Notes under the pieces: model-generated
Database searches by the model: none
What the model saw: only the letters and a program-made list of their open reading frames with translations
Told to the model about the DNA's origin: nothing
Part shown: piece by piece, positions 1 through 11,205 of the stretch
Layout: every line of letters begins with the position of its first letter
Position numbering within the stretch: the first letter of the stretch is position 1
Translations under genes and position numbers: made by a program
Assembly: GCF_018294505.1 (NCBI RefSeq)
Contig: NC_057796.1
Location: 187,574,270-187,638,269 of the forward strand
Length of the DNA: 64,000 nucleotides
Reading direction: 5' to 3'
Source of the DNA: Triticum aestivum
Taxonomy: Eukaryota; Streptophyta; Magnoliopsida; Poales; Poaceae

Positions 1-1756
1 GTTAGATTGGGTGAAGCTGGTTCTCTGTCCATCGCAGTAGGGGTACAATCTGCGAGAGTCTGGGTTATGTGTGGTAGGGCTAGTTCTCGTGCATGTACAA
101 CCGGGGTGCTATCTCCACCAAGATGTAGCACTGTTTTATTTGAAGACCGTGTTTTTACTCCGCTAGATACCGCCATCACCCGCTCCAATTCAAATGGCTG
201 ATAAGCAGGAAACCTAATTGAATGTACATACATTGTATGAGAGACAGATGCAATAGATAGTTTGGAAAAAAGATGGCATGAAATAGTTGACATGTATATT
301 GTTTAACTAAAACGGATCGCATGACATAATTTCACATATATGATGTCTACCTAAACTGGATAGCATAGCATAACATAATTCAAAGATACGATGAATAACT
401 AAACGGGATCGCATGACATAATTCACATACATGTTATCTAAGTAGTCAGGATCGCATGATTTAGTTCACATATGTGATTTATATGCTAAGTAGAGGGTTC
501 ACATATATGATGTCAGAACTAAGAACATGGTGTTGAATATTGTGTGTATGATGTCTAAACGATGCAATGCAAGACACCATATGCATGATATGAGCAGTAT
601 AACCATGCCAAGTTACAGCATACACCTCGGTGGGGGAATAGGACTGGTCATTTGTCTCTGAATCCATCTCCGAGGAGCTATCTGGACCCAGGAAGAGATC
701 TGCTTCGACAGGTAGCACCGTCTGCTCTAAAGGCCTTGTTTTTACTACAGATTTTTCCATCACTCACTCAAATGGCTGATTCACAGGAAGAGTAGTTTAA
801 TGTACAAACATTGTCGACAAATGGAAATGTAATGAAGAAAAGGATGGGCAAGATATCATTCAAATATATGATGCCTGGTTAAACAGGATGGCATTGTTCA
901 TTTCACATATATTATGCCTGGCTAAAAGACATGAGACTGCATAATTCCCATATATGATATAGAAACTAAACAGGTGGCATTACAGAACATGTATAAACTA
1001 AGTAGATGACATATATGATGTCTAAAGCAGGCACTGCAAGGCAACATATGCATGATATGTCTAACACCATCATGCCAAGTTAGAGCAAACACCTTGGGGG
1101 TAAATAGAAATGGTCAGTTGCGTCTGAATCTACCTCAGCACAGATATATTCCTCTGGATTACAATCTGGAGAGGGGGGAGCGTTTGCCATTGAACCCACC
1201 ATGGAGCGATGTCTGCATGACATTGTATTGCCGCGCAAAACGCTTCTCTTTTTCTCTACATGTTCAGCATGACTGTGCACAATATCTGACATGCATACGA
1301 AAAAAATATGGTGAGATTATGTAAGGAGAGCATGTAGAAATCTAGAGTGATGGTAACAACCAGTAGATGGATTCAAAAATAATGATAGCAGGCTAATGAT
1401 TGCTTTAATTTAATAAAAAGACAGATGATGATTGCTTTACTATTTGTTTCCCACCCAAGATGAACATAGGCATACCCTAGGTGAACCAGATATTAGACAG
1501 ACATACTATTCATTGTTGCCTCTATATGTGCCCCACAACTAATTTGGAACTCAAGTTTGAACATTAATTTGGACCTGACTTGGAGTATAAGAGGTGACCG
1601 GGACGATAAAGTAGCAGGTAATATTAAGCAATGCATAACATAAGCAGGAACAAAAGAGTGTGACCTCTCTTGTGGGCCCGTGTACTCCTCAGGTTCATTT
1701 GCTAAGTCGATGATGGTGATGCCGTTGCGGTGGGTGCTGGCGGTAGGGAAGGAGAT
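1..1756 (-). CDS. Fragment of an unrecognised multi-exon gene with duplicated exons
   Basis: I do not recognise this gene. Four minus-strand blocks look like exons, since they stay open and have usable splice borders: about 1665-1756, 1093-1285, 626-775 and 1-197, the last running off the window. The blocks at 626-775 and 1-197 begin after the same acceptor and with nearly the same codons (CCATTTGA, GTGATG, then VKTR and TVL). The donors at 1093 and 626 lie in matching sequence (CCAAG/GTGTTTGC and CCGAG/GTGTATGC). Exons and introns were therefore duplicated together, with a spacing of roughly 470-590 bp. The predicted peptides are acidic and polar (NPEEYICAEVDSD, SSEMDSETNDQ) with no motif I can name. 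In the phase of its sister, block 626-775 has a TGA near its start, so this may be a pseudogene. A gene fragment carried by a transposon is the main alternative. Confidence 0.3.
300..520. repeat. Degenerate ~45-bp tandem repeat in a putative intron
   Basis: Units built around GGATCGCATGACATAATTC followed by ACATATATGATGTCT recur near 314, 358, 405, 449 and 490, a period of about 45 bp. They are AT-rich and diverged, and lie between two putative exons of the minus-strand gene. Confidence 0.55.
850..1040. repeat. Second block of the same ~45-bp repeat
   Basis: Diverged copies of the unit seen at 300-520 (CTAAACAGGATGGCAT, CACATATATTATGCCT, CATATATGATGTCTAAA) recur near 880, 925 and 977. The block occupies the equivalent position in the next putative intron, as expected if exon plus intron was duplicated as one unit. 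Confidence 0.5.
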
Positions 1757-1909
1757 CTAAGGCGGCAAAAGACGGTCAGGAGTTGTGATGTCTGGTTTGG
1801 TGGATGCTTCTGTCAATGGAGCAGCTCAGGTGAGTTGGACGACGTCGTGGCAGGAGCAGGACAAACCACACAAAGTTTTCTTCGACACCTACCTGTAACT
1901 GAAGTAATT
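1757..1909. other. Spacer, no gene seen
   Basis: It has G-rich short frames only. It could hold a further exon of the left-hand gene on the minus strand, but no convincing splice pair was found. Confidence 0.4.
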
Positions 1910-2300
1910 CTGTAAGGGCTCCTTTGGCTTGCATGATTCTAAAAAGGCAGGGATAGGAAAAACACCGGAATAGGATAGGAATGCACATGGGAAATAGAGC
2001 ATTTGTAAACACAGGATTTCTGTCAACTTGGGTGTTTGGTTCACAGGAATTGGAAGAGCAGAGGAAGGCAAAGAAACATGGCCAAATTAAAGTGAAACCA
2101 TATGAAAGCGTGTATAGTTAGAATTTTATTCTGCCACTAATGCACTTGGTCTTGTTTTCATGCATAGGATTTTCAAAAGTAGGTCCAGGTGGATGTTTTG
2201 CTCCACTCCTTTCAACAAAATGCATGAATAATTGAATAGTAGAGTGCCATAGGATTTTCATGCATAGGATTTTCAAAAGTAGGTCCAGGTGACATGCATG
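1910..2300. mobile_element. Probable MITE remnant (GGGCTCCTTTGG end)
   Basis: The stretch starts with GGGCTCCTTTGGCTTGCATG, which resembles the terminus of Harbinger-like grass MITEs, followed by the usual run of AGGATAGGAAT and CATAGGATTTTC motifs. No clean inverted partner terminus is present, so the right end is lost or rearranged. It contains a perfect direct repeat of about 37 bp (see 2155-2291). Confidence 0.35.
2155..2291. repeat. Direct repeat, two copies exactly 100 bp apart
   Basis: The segment starting TTTTCATGCATAGGATTTTC occurs at 2155-2191 and again at 2255-2291 without a mismatch, spaced by exactly 100 bp. It is a recent tandem duplication inside the MITE remnant. Confidence 0.75.
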
Positions 2301-2673
2301 AGCATTTATCATACTATATATAATGTTAGTTAAATTTATGGTCGTACTATATATAGTAAGGTGCCCGTGCGTTGCATGGAAGAGTGAAATGCATTGATCG
2401 GGGAGTTGTTTATTTTGACAAAGTATGTTGGGGTCATCACATGTGTAACGAGTATCGATAGGTTTCTTCAAGTATTATTTATTTTCTAGTACTCACAAAC
2501 ATCTGGGTGAAATAGATAAAAAGTATCTTTTGCAAACAAAAGCGTTCAACTGTTCAACCTGCATCCAAAACCTGTGAAGAAATAACACTTAATGTGCTTT
2601 GCAAGAAATGAACTTTAAGAATTAGTTTTTTAGTATCGATTTTGTTTATTTTTTCTAGACCACCATGAATGTA
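2301..2673. other. Intergenic, no gene seen
   Basis: This is AT-rich non-coding DNA. GTGCCCGTGCGTTGC at 2361 resembles the hairpin stem of grass Helitron-like 3' ends in reverse, but the required CTRR terminus is not present. Confidence 0.4.
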
Positions 2674-3258
2674 CTCCCTCCGTCTAGGTGAATAAGTCAT
2701 CTTAAGTTGTGCACCATGACCAAGAATGAGGGGAAAACGAGAGAACTTAATGTTTATTTGCTAATTAATAGCATTGCATGCAATGAACTAACCACTGCAT
2801 GTCATGTTTGGTAGTCTCGAGTCATTGAAAACATGCACGCCCCACATGTCTTATTAGTTGATATGTCAAGAAACAAGAAACGAGGTGGGAGTTAATGCAC
2901 TGCGCTGAAGTGTTTTTGGATTATTTGGTTTCGTAAGGTGACTTAGAGCGACTACAATAAGGTACAGTCAGCAGGCTGTAAGAAGTAAAGTAATATTTCG
3001 AATGCTTTGTTGGAGGAGAGAGGATAGGAGAGAGAATGTAAGCGGGCTCTCATACAAGAGCCAGCTGCAGCACGTGCTCCTAGGCACTATGTGAGAGTGG
3101 AAAGTGGGCCATGTATTCATAAAGTAGCACATACTTATAGCTAATTGTTATACGTGTTGGCTATAAGTTGGCTATAGATGACATGACACTTTCTTATAGT
3201 CAACAGTTGGCTATACTATTAAGTATTAACCATGCTCTTATACACCTAGACGGAGGGA
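2674..3258. mobile_element. Stowaway MITE (Tc1/Mariner type), carrying a nested MITE
   Basis: The left terminus CTCCCTCCGTCTAGGTGAAT follows TA at 2672-2673. The right end reads TACACCTAGACGGAGGGA, the inverse of the left end. The inverted match continues inward (AATAAGTCATCTTA against TATAAGTCACCTTA) once the nested element at 2946-3237 is removed, giving terminal repeats of more than 30 bp and an original length of about 290 bp. No coding capacity; it would depend on a Mariner transposase in trans. Confidence 0.85.
2946..3237. mobile_element. Tourist-like MITE nested in the Stowaway
   Basis: The element starts GAGCGACTACAATAAGG and ends TTAACCATGCTC, and is flanked by TTA at 2943-2945 and 3238-3240. 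That is the 3-bp target duplication of PIF/Harbinger-type MITEs. It sits exactly inside the right terminal repeat of the Stowaway. The terminal inverted repeat is short (GAGC plus partial match). Confidence 0.7.
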
Positions 3259-3581
3259 TTAAATCAAGATGACTTGGAAGGGGGCAGAGGAGATGTAAGA
3301 AATGGTTTATCATAAGTCTTTCACCATTACTGGAGTAAAAATTCTCAATTAATCTAGTAAATGACAAGCGAGAACTCTAATGGAGCAAAAGCATACATGA
3401 AAAATTCTAGACTAAACCATAAATTGATACTCTTTTATTCAAGTGTGATACTCTAATAGAGCAAGATCATGCATGGAAGGTTCTATATTATATAAATAAG
3501 AAGTCTCCACATGCTTAGACAGCGAATTACATTGAGCGAAGACTAATGATGAACATTTGACTTGGTAATGTATATGACTAG
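3259..3581. other. AT-rich spacer downstream of the SINA-like gene
   Basis: No gene or recognisable repeat was seen. It would contain the 3' untranslated region and flank of the minus-strand SINA-like gene. Confidence 0.5.
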
Positions 3582-4083
3582 TTAAACCTCCTTGGAGTCC
3601 CCGTGCACCATCTTGGGGTGAAAATCATACCAGGCGTCTTCCATGTCGACATTGCCGGGAACGGAGCAGCTCGGCACAGTCCCAATCAGCGTGATGGAGG
3701 CGGCGTGGGCGCCCTCGTACCTGGGAGGGACAACAACAGTGAGTATGCACCCGTACACCGGCCTTGTGTCAGCGTTAGCGGAGTTTCCCCTGACGCACAC
3801 TACAGAGGCGGGGCGGCGGCTTGCATGGGGCTTGCCGGTGCCCACGGCCAAGAGGAAGATGTTGTCGTCCTCCTTGGCGACTAGCAGGCGACGGTGATCC
3901 TCCAGCGACTCCGCATGGCAAACGGGTAGCATGTCTCGTACGTGATGTTAACCGCTGCGGGCTTGTAGTGAGTGACGGACGGTGCCGTGAGGTGATGCAC
4001 GAGGCTCGCCGGTGAGCCCTCAAACGGCGGCGTGCACTCATAGCAGTAGCAGGGCGCGTGCGCGCATCTGGAACCATGCTCCG
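3582..4083 (-). pseudogene. SINA-like E3 ubiquitin ligase, 3' half (C-terminal substrate-binding part)
   Basis: Read on the minus strand from 4083, this encodes the end of the SIAH-type zinc finger (HGSRCAHAPCYCYEC, then PPFEGSPASLVHHL) followed by the SINA/TRAF-like beta-sandwich (RRLLVAKEDDNIFLLAVGT, PASVVCVRG, SCSVPGN, HPKMVHG), with its stop at 3582-3584. SINA proteins are RING E3 ligases that ubiquitinate bound substrates. The Cys/His order and the EDDxIFLLxVG signature match grass SINA-like 10-type proteins. A frameshift lies near 3915-3925: the zinc-finger part and the sandwich part are in different frames. The 5' half continues at 11206, and the two were separated by a Gypsy insertion that duplicated CTCCG. 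The family assignment is from remembered motifs; the gene is non-functional here. Confidence 0.8.
4079..4083. repeat. Target site duplication CTCCG (left)
   Basis: CTCCG directly abuts the left LTR end (TGATGTCTAC) and recurs at 11206-11210 next to the right LTR end. Confidence 0.95.
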
Positions 4084-5768
4084 TGATGTCTACTATGCAA
4101 CCTTCTTCTTGTAGACGTTGTTGGGCCTCCAAGTGCAGAGGTTTGTAGGACAGTAGCAAATTTCCGTCAAGTGGATGACCTAAGGTTTATCAATCTGTGG
4201 GAGGCGTAGGATGAAGATGGTCTCTCTCAAACAACCCTGCAACCAAATAACAAAGAGTCTCTTGTGTCCCCAACACACCCAATACAATGGTAAATTGTAT
4301 AGGTGCACTAGTTCGGCGAAGAGATGGTGATACAAGTGCAATATGGATGGTAGATATAGGTTTTTGTAATCTGAAAATATAAAAACAGCATGGTAACTAA
4401 TGATAAAAGTGAGCAACAATGGTATTGTGATGCGTTGAAACAAGGCCTAGGGTTCATACTTTCACTAGTGCAAGTTCTCTCAACAATAATAACATAATTG
4501 GATCATATAACTATCCCTGAACATGCAACAAAGGGTCACTCCAAAGTCACTAATAGCGGAGACAAACGAAGAGATTATTGCAGGGTACGAAACCACCTCA
4601 AAGTTATTCTTTCTGATCGATCTATTCAAGAGTCCGTAGTAAAATAACACGAAGCTATTCTTTCAGTTTGATCTATCATAGAGTTCGTACAGAATAACAC
4701 CTTAGGACACAAATCAACCAAAAACCCTAATGTCACCTAGATACTCCAATGTCACCTCAAGTATCTGTGGGTATGATTATACGATATGCATCACACAATC
4801 TCAGATTCATCTATTCAACCAACACAAAGAACTTCAAAGAGTGCCCCAAAGTATGTACCGGAGAGTCAAGACGAAAACGTGTGCCAACCCCTATGCATAG
4901 ATTCCCAAGGTCACGGAACCCGCAAGTTGATCACCAAAACATACATCAAGTGGATCAATAGAATACCCCATTGTCACCGTGGGTATCCCACGCAAAACTT
5001 ACATCAAGTGTTCTCAAATCCTTAAAGACTCAGTCCGGTAAGATAACTTCAAAGGGAAAACTCAATTCATCACAAGAGAGTAGAGGGGGAGAAACATCAT
5101 AAGATCCAACTATAATAGCAAAGCTCGCGATACATCAAGATCGTGCCAAATAAAGAACACGAGAGAGAGAGATCAAACACATAGCTACTGGTACATACCA
5201 TCAGCCCCGAGGATGAACTACTCCCTCCTCGTCATGGAGAACGCCGGGATGATGAAGATGGCCACTGGTGAGGGATCCCCCCTCCGGCAGGGTGCCGAAA
5301 CAGGGTCCCGATTGGTTTTTGGTGGCAACAGAGGCTTGCGGCGGTGGAACTCCCGATCTAGTTTATTTTCTGGAGGTTTCTGTATTTATAGGAATTTTTG
5401 GCGTAGGTCTCACGTTAGGAGGGGTCTCCGAGTCGTCCACGAGATAGGGGCCCATGCCCAGGGGGTAGGGCGCGCCCCCACCCTCATGGACAGCCCGGGA
5501 CTCTTCTGGCCCAACTCTTTTACTCCGGGGCTTCTTTTGGTCCATAAAAAATCATCAAAAATTGGCACGTCAATTGAACTCCATTTGGTATTCCTTTTCT
5601 GCGATACTCAAAAACAAGGAAAAAACAGAAACTAGCACTAGGCTCTAGGTTAATAGGTTAGTCCCAAAAATCATATAAAATGGCATATAAATGCATATAA
5701 AACATCCTAGATGGATAATATAATAGCTTGGAACAATCAAAAATTATAGATACGTTGGAGACGTATCA
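4084..5768 (-). repeat. Left (3') LTR of the Gypsy element
   Basis: It runs from TGATGTCTACTATGCAACC to GTTGGAGACGTATCA and is nearly identical, with scattered mismatches and small indels, to 9522-11205. Confidence 0.93.
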
Positions 5769-5783
5769 AGCATCCCGAAGCTT
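5769..5783 (-). other. Polypurine tract region
   Basis: The minus strand reads AAGCTTCGGGATGCT immediately before the 3' LTR. The same site in the element at 63731 reads AAGCTTGGGGATGCT, so this copy has one mutation. It primes plus-strand DNA synthesis. Confidence 0.7.
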
Positions 5784-8626
5784 AATTCCTGCTCGTCCTC
5801 GAGTAGGTAAATGATAAAAACAGATTTTTTGATCTGGAATGCTACCTAACATATTTATCAATGTAATCTTCTTTATTGTGGCAAGAATATTCAGATCCAT
5901 AAGATTCAAGACAAAAGTTTAATATTGAAATAAAAATAATAATACTTCAAGCATACTAACCAAGCAATTATGTCTTATCGAAATAACATGGCCAAAGAAA
6001 GCTCATCCCTACAAAATCATATAGTTTAGCCATGCTCCATCTTCGTCACACAAAATGCTGTCATCATGCACAACCCCGATGACAAGCCAAGCAATTGTTT
6101 CATACTTTAGTATTCTCAAACTTTTTCAACTTTCACGCAATACATGAGCGTGAGCCATGGACATAGCACTTTGGGTGGAATAGAATATAATGATGGGGGT
6201 TGTGTGGAGAAGACAAAAAAGGAGAAAGTCTCACATTGATGCGGCTAATCAACGGGCTAGGGAGATGCCCATCAATTGATGTCAATGCAAGGAGTAGGGA
6301 TTGCCATGCAACGGATGCACTAGAGTTATAAATGTATGAAAGCTCAACAAAAGAAACTACGTGGGTGTGCATCCAACTTGCTTGCTCACGAAGACCTAGG
6401 GCATTTGTGGAAGCCCATTGTTGGAATACACAAGCCAAGTTCTATAATGAAAAATTCCCACTAGTATATGAAAGTGACATAATAAGAGACTCTCTATCAT
6501 AAAAATCATGGTGCTACTTTGAAGCACAGGTGTGGAAAAAGGATAGTAGCATTGTCCCTTCATTATAATTTTTTATTTGGCCTTTCTTTTTTTATTTGGC
6601 CTTTCTCTTTTTTTTTGCCTTTCTTTTTTTTTGGCCTGTCTCTTTTTTTCTTTTTTTTCGGGACAATGCTCTATTAATGATGATCATCACACTTCTATTT
6701 ATTTACAACTCAATGATTACAACTCGATCCTAGAACAAAATATGACTCTATATGAATGCCTCCGGCGGTGTACTGGGATGGGCAATGAATCAAGAGTGAC
6801 ATGTATGAAAATATGCATGGTGGCTTTGCCACAAATATGATGTCAACTACATCGCAATATGACAATGATGAAGCGTGTCATAATAAACGGAACGGTGGAA
6901 AGTTGCATGGCAATATATCTCGAAATGGCTATGGAAATGCCATAATAGGTAGGTATGGTGGCTATTTTGAGGAAGATATAAGGAGGATAATGTGTGATAG
7001 AGCGTATCGTATCATGGGGTTTGGATGCACCGGCGAAGTTTGCACCAACTCTCAAGGTGAGAAAGGGAAATGCACGGTACCGTAGAGGCTAGAAATGATG
7101 GAAGGGTGAGAGTGCGTATAATCCATGGACTTAACATTAGTCATAATGAACTCACATACTTATTGCAAAAATCTACAAGTCATCGAAACCAAGCACTACA
7201 CGCATGCTCCTAGGGGGATAGATTTGTAGGAAAAGACCATCGCTCGTCCCCGACCGCCACTCATAAGGAAAGCAATCAAAGAACACCTCATGCTTCAAAT
7301 TTGTCACACAACGGTTACCATACGTGCATGCTACGGGACTTGCAAACCTTAACAAAAGTATTTCTCAATTTCACAATTACTCAACTAGCATGACTCTAAT
7401 ATTACCATCTTCATATCTCAAAACAATCATCAAGTATCAAACTTCTCATAGTATTCAATGCACTCTACATGAAAGTTTTTATTATACCCATCTTGGATGC
7501 CCATCATATTAGGACTAAATTTATAACCAAAGCAAATTACCTGCTGTTCTAAAAGACTCTCAAAATAATATAAGTGAAGCATGATAGATCAACAATTTTT
7601 ATAAAATAAAACCACCGCCGTGCTCTAAAAGGATATAAGTGAAGCACTAGAGCAAATGACAAACTACTCCGAAAGATATAAGTGAAGATCAATGAGTAGT
7701 CGAATAATTATGTAACTATGTGAAGACTCTCTAACATTTAAGAATTTCATATCTTGGTATTTTACTCAAAAATCAAGCAAAACAAAATAAAATAAAATGA
7801 CGCTCCAAGCAAAACACATATCATGTGGTGAATAAAAATATAGCTCCAAGTAAAGTTACCGATGAACGAAGACGAAAGAGGGGATGCCATCCGGGGCATC
7901 CCCAAGCTTAGGCTCTTGGTTGTCCTTGAATATTAACTTGGGGTAACTTGGGAATCCCCAAGATTAGGCTCTTTCCACTCCTTATTCCATAGTCCATCGA
8001 ATCTTTACCCAAAACTTGAAAACTTCACAACACAAAACTTAACAGAAAACTCGTAAGCTCCGTTAGTATAAGAAAATAAATCACCACTTTTGGTACTTTT
8101 GTGAACTCATTCTAAATTCATATTGGTGTAATATCTACTGTATTCCAACTTCTCTATGGTTTATACCCTCCGATACTACTCATAGATTCATCAAAATAAG
8201 CAAACAACACAATGAAAACAGAATCTGTCAAAAACAGAACAGTCTGTAGTAATCTGTATCAAACGTATACTTCTGGAACTCCAAAAATTCTGAAATAGAT
8301 TGGTGGACCCGAGTAATTTGTCTATTAATAATCTGCAAAAATAATCAACCTAAAATCACTCTCTAGTAAAAAATGGCAGCTAATCTCGTGAGCGCTAAAG
8401 TTTCTGTTTTTTACAGCAAGATCGCAAAGACTTCACCCAAGTCTTCCCAAAAGTTCTACTTGGCACAAACACTAATTAAAACATAAAACCACATCTAAAT
8501 AGAGGCTAGATGAATTATTTATTACTAAATAGTAGCAAAATCAAATAACAAAAATAAAATTGGGTTGCCTCCCAACAAGCGCTAACGTTTAACGCCCCTA
8601 GCTAGGCATGATGATTTCAATGATGC
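5784..8626 (-). other. Non-coding interior of the Gypsy element
   Basis: No pol or other conserved coding sequence was found. The stretch matches, in reverse, the interior of the Gypsy at 44633-50739. Examples are the block around 7200-7262 against 49320-49375 and the GGGGATGCC/CTTGGGG motif pair near 7885-7960 against 48410-48450. Pyrimidine-rich TTTTTC runs at 6570-6660 produce a hydrophobic-looking but meaningless frame. Confidence 0.7.
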
Positions 8627-9277
8627 TCACATGAAAGATAAGAATTGAAACATAAAGTGAGTATCATGAAGACTATGACTAACACATTTAAGTATAACCC
8701 ACTTCCTATGCATAGGGATTTTGTGAGAAAACAATTTATGGGAACAAGAATCAACTAGCATAGGAAAGCAAAACAAGCATAACTTCAAAAGCACATAGAG
8801 AGGAAACTTGATATTATTGCAATTCCTACAAGCATAAATTCCTCCCTCATAATAATTTTCAGTAGCATCATGAATGAATTCAATAATATAACCATCACAT
8901 AAAGCATTCTTCTCATGATGCTCAAGCATAGAAATTTTATTACTCTCCACATAAGCAAATTTATTCTCATCAATAGTAGTGGGAGCAAACTCAACAAAAT
9001 AACTATCATGTGAAGCATAATCCAATTGAAAATTAAAATCATGATGACAAGTTTCATGGTTATCTTTATTCTTTATAGCATACGTTTCATCACAATAATC
9101 ATCATAAATAGGAGGCATGCTTTCATCATAATAAATTTGCTCATCAAAACTTGGGGGACAAAAAATATCATCTTCATCAAACATAGCTTCCCCAAGCTTG
9201 TGGATTTGCATATCATTAGCATCATGGGTATTCAAAGAATTCATACTAACAACATTGCAATCATGCTCATCATTCAC
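8627..9277 (-). CDS. Conserved ORF of a non-autonomous Gypsy element, function unknown
   Basis: This 216-codon acidic ORF lies at the 5' (primer-site) side of the interior, where gag would normally be. It is rich in Asp, Glu, His, Asn and Tyr (MFDEDDIFCPPSFDEQIYYD) and has no CCHC knuckle, protease, RT or integrase motif. The C-terminus HKIPMHRKWVILKCVSHSL lines up with YDMPMHTKRVGLRFCMIYV near the end of the ORF at 47006-47500, so the two elements encode related proteins. The presence of related frames in separate elements suggests past selection, perhaps a gag-like or RNA-binding role, but that is inference. Upstream sequence to 9490 is AT-rich and probably includes a degenerate start region. 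Confidence 0.55.
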   Translation of the reverse strand: MNDEHDCNVVSMNSLNTHDANDMQIHKLGEAMFDEDDIFCPPSFDEQIYYDESMPPIYDDYCDETYAIKNKDNHETCHHDFNFQLDYASHDSYFVEFAPTTIDENKFAYVESNKISMLEHHEKNALCDGYIIEFIHDATENYYEGGIYACRNCNNIKFPLYVLLKLCLFCFPMLVDSCSHKLFSHKIPMHRKWVILKCVSHSLHDTHFMFQFLSFM

Positions 9278-9494
9278 ATATTATATGCCAAGCATTCTAT
9301 GTAATTCTTCTTCTAGTACTTGAGCATAATTTTCCTTCCCATCATTTTCACGAAAGATATTAAAAAGATGAAGCATATGAGGCACCCTCAATTCCATTTT
9401 TTTGTAGTTTTCTTTTATAGACTAAACTAGTGATAAAACAAGAAACAAAAAGATTCGATTGCAAGATCTAAAGATATACCTTCAAGCACTAACC

Positions 9495-9512
9495 TCCTCG
9501 GCAATGGCGCCA
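9495..9512 (-). other. tRNA-Asp type primer binding site
   Basis: The minus strand reads TGGCGCCATTGCCGAGGA. It matches TGGCGCCGTTGCCGGGGA, the complement of the plant tRNA-Asp 3' end, with two mismatches. It lies just inside the 5' LTR after a short AGCAGTTTC spacer. Confidence 0.8.
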
Positions 9513-9521
9513 GAAACTGCT

Positions 9522-11205
9522 TGATGTCTACTACGCAACCTTCTTCTTGTAGACGTTGTTGGGCCTCCAAGTGAAAAGGTTCGTAGGACAGTAGCAAATT
9601 TCCCTCAAGTGGATGACCTAAGGTTTATCAATCCGTGGGAGGCATAGGATGAAGATGGTCTCTCTCAAACAACCCTGCAACCAAATAAAAAAGAGTCTCT
9701 TGTGTCTCCAACACACCCAATACAATGGTAAATTGTATAGGTGTACTAGTTCGCGAAGAGATGGTGATACAAGTGCAATATGGATGGTAGATATAGGTTT
9801 TTGTAATCTGAAAATATAAAAACAGAAAGGTAACTAATGATAAAAGGGCGAAAACGGTATTGCAATGCATTGAAACAAGGCCTAGGGTTCATACTTTCAC
9901 TAGTGCAAGTTCTCTCAGCAATAAAAACATAATTGGATCATATAACTCTCCCTCAACATGCAACAAAGAGTCACTCCAAAGTCACTAATAGCGAAGAACA
10001 AACGAAGAGATTATTGTAGGGTACGAAACCACCTCAAAGTTATTCTTTCTGATCGATCTATTCAAGAGTCCGTAGTAAAATAACATGAAGCTATTCTTTC
10101 CGTTTGATCTATCATAGAGTTCATACTAGAATAACACCTTAAGACACACATCAACCAAAAACCCTAATGTCACCTAGATACTCCAATGTCACCTCAAGTA
10201 TCTGTGGGTATGATTATACGATATGCATCACACAATTTCAGATTCATCTAGTCAACCAACACAAAGAACTTCAAAGAGTGCCCAAAAGTTTCTACCGGAG
10301 AGTCAAGACGAAAACGTGCGCCAACCCCTATGCATAGATTCCCAAGGTCACGGAAGCCGCAAGTTGATCACCAAAATATACATCAAGTGGATCAATAGAA
10401 TACCCCATTGTCACCACGGGTATCCCACGCAAGACATACATCAAGTGTTCTCAAATCCTTAAATACTCAATCCGATAAGATAAATTCAAAGGGAAAACTC
10501 AATTCATCACAAGAGAGTAGAGGGGGAGAAACATCATAAGATCCAAATATAATAGCAAAGCTCGCGATACATCAAGATCGTGCCAAATCAAGAACATGAG
10601 AGAGAGAGATCAAACACATAGCTACTGTACATACCCTCAGCCCCGAGGGTGAACTACTCCCTCCTCGTCATGGAGAGCGCCGGGATGATGAAGATGGCCA
10701 CCGGTGAGAGATCCCCCCTCCGGCAGGGTGCCGGAACAGGGTCCTGATTGGTTTTTGGTGGCTACAGAGGCTTGCGGCGGCGGAACTCCCGATCTAGGTT
10801 ATTTTCTGGAGGTTTCTGTATTTATAGGAATTTTTGGCGTAGGTCTCACGTCAGGGGGGTCTCCGAGTCGTCCACGAGATAGGGGCCCACGCCCAGGGGG
10901 TAGGGCGCGCCCCCCACCCTCGTGGACAGCCCAGGACTCTTCTAGCCCAACTCTTTTACTCCGGGGGCTTCTTTTCGTTCATAAAAAATCATCAAAAATT
11001 GGCACGTCAATTGGACTCCGTTTGGTATTCCTTTTCTGCGATACTCAAAAACAAGGAAAAAACAGAAACTGGCACTGGGCTCTAGGTTAATAGGTTAGTC
11101 CCAAAAATCATATAAAATAGCATATAAATGCATATAAAACATCCTACATGGATAATATAATAGCATGGAACAATCAAAAATTATAGATACGTTGGAGACG
11201 TATCA
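9522..11205 (-). repeat. Right (5') LTR of the Gypsy element
   Basis: It runs from TGATGTCTACTACGCAACC to GATACGTTGGAGACGTATCA and is followed by CTCCG. The part from about 10730 is repeated at 23687-24150 by the tandem duplication. Confidence 0.93.

Larger units (their letters stand above)
4084..11205 (-). mobile_element. Non-autonomous Gypsy LTR retrotransposon inserted in the SINA-like gene
   Basis: This is a structurally complete 7,122-bp element in minus orientation. It has two LTRs of 1,684-1,685 bp, a 5-bp CTCCG duplication, a tRNA-Asp type primer site inside the right LTR and a purine tract inside the left LTR. In its own sense the LTR begins TGATACGTCTCCAACGTATC and ends GTAGACATCA. 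The 3.75 kb interior has no reverse transcriptase, RNase H or integrase, only one ORF of unknown function (8627-9277), so movement would need enzymes from a related autonomous Gypsy. LTR style, primer site and interior resemble the Sabrina/WHAM/Fatima group of Triticeae Gypsy elements; the exact family was not determined. It was in place before the tandem duplication, because part of its right LTR was duplicated too. Confidence 0.93.

Noticed and set aside
2361..2375. Helitron-like terminal hairpin in reverse (GTGCCCGTGCGTTGC)
   Set aside because: The stem has a mismatch and the adjacent bases read CTAT, not CTRR; no body or second end could be defined.
3603..3897. Plus-strand frames of 84-93 codons
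   Set aside because: They are shadows of the minus-strand SINA-like sequence, which has the recognisable domain motifs.
6577..6840. 87-codon frame with a hydrophobic, Leu/Phe-rich start resembling a signal peptide
   Set aside because: It is a translated TTTTTCTTT run inside a non-coding Gypsy interior; the homologous interior at 49900-50040 does not keep the frame.
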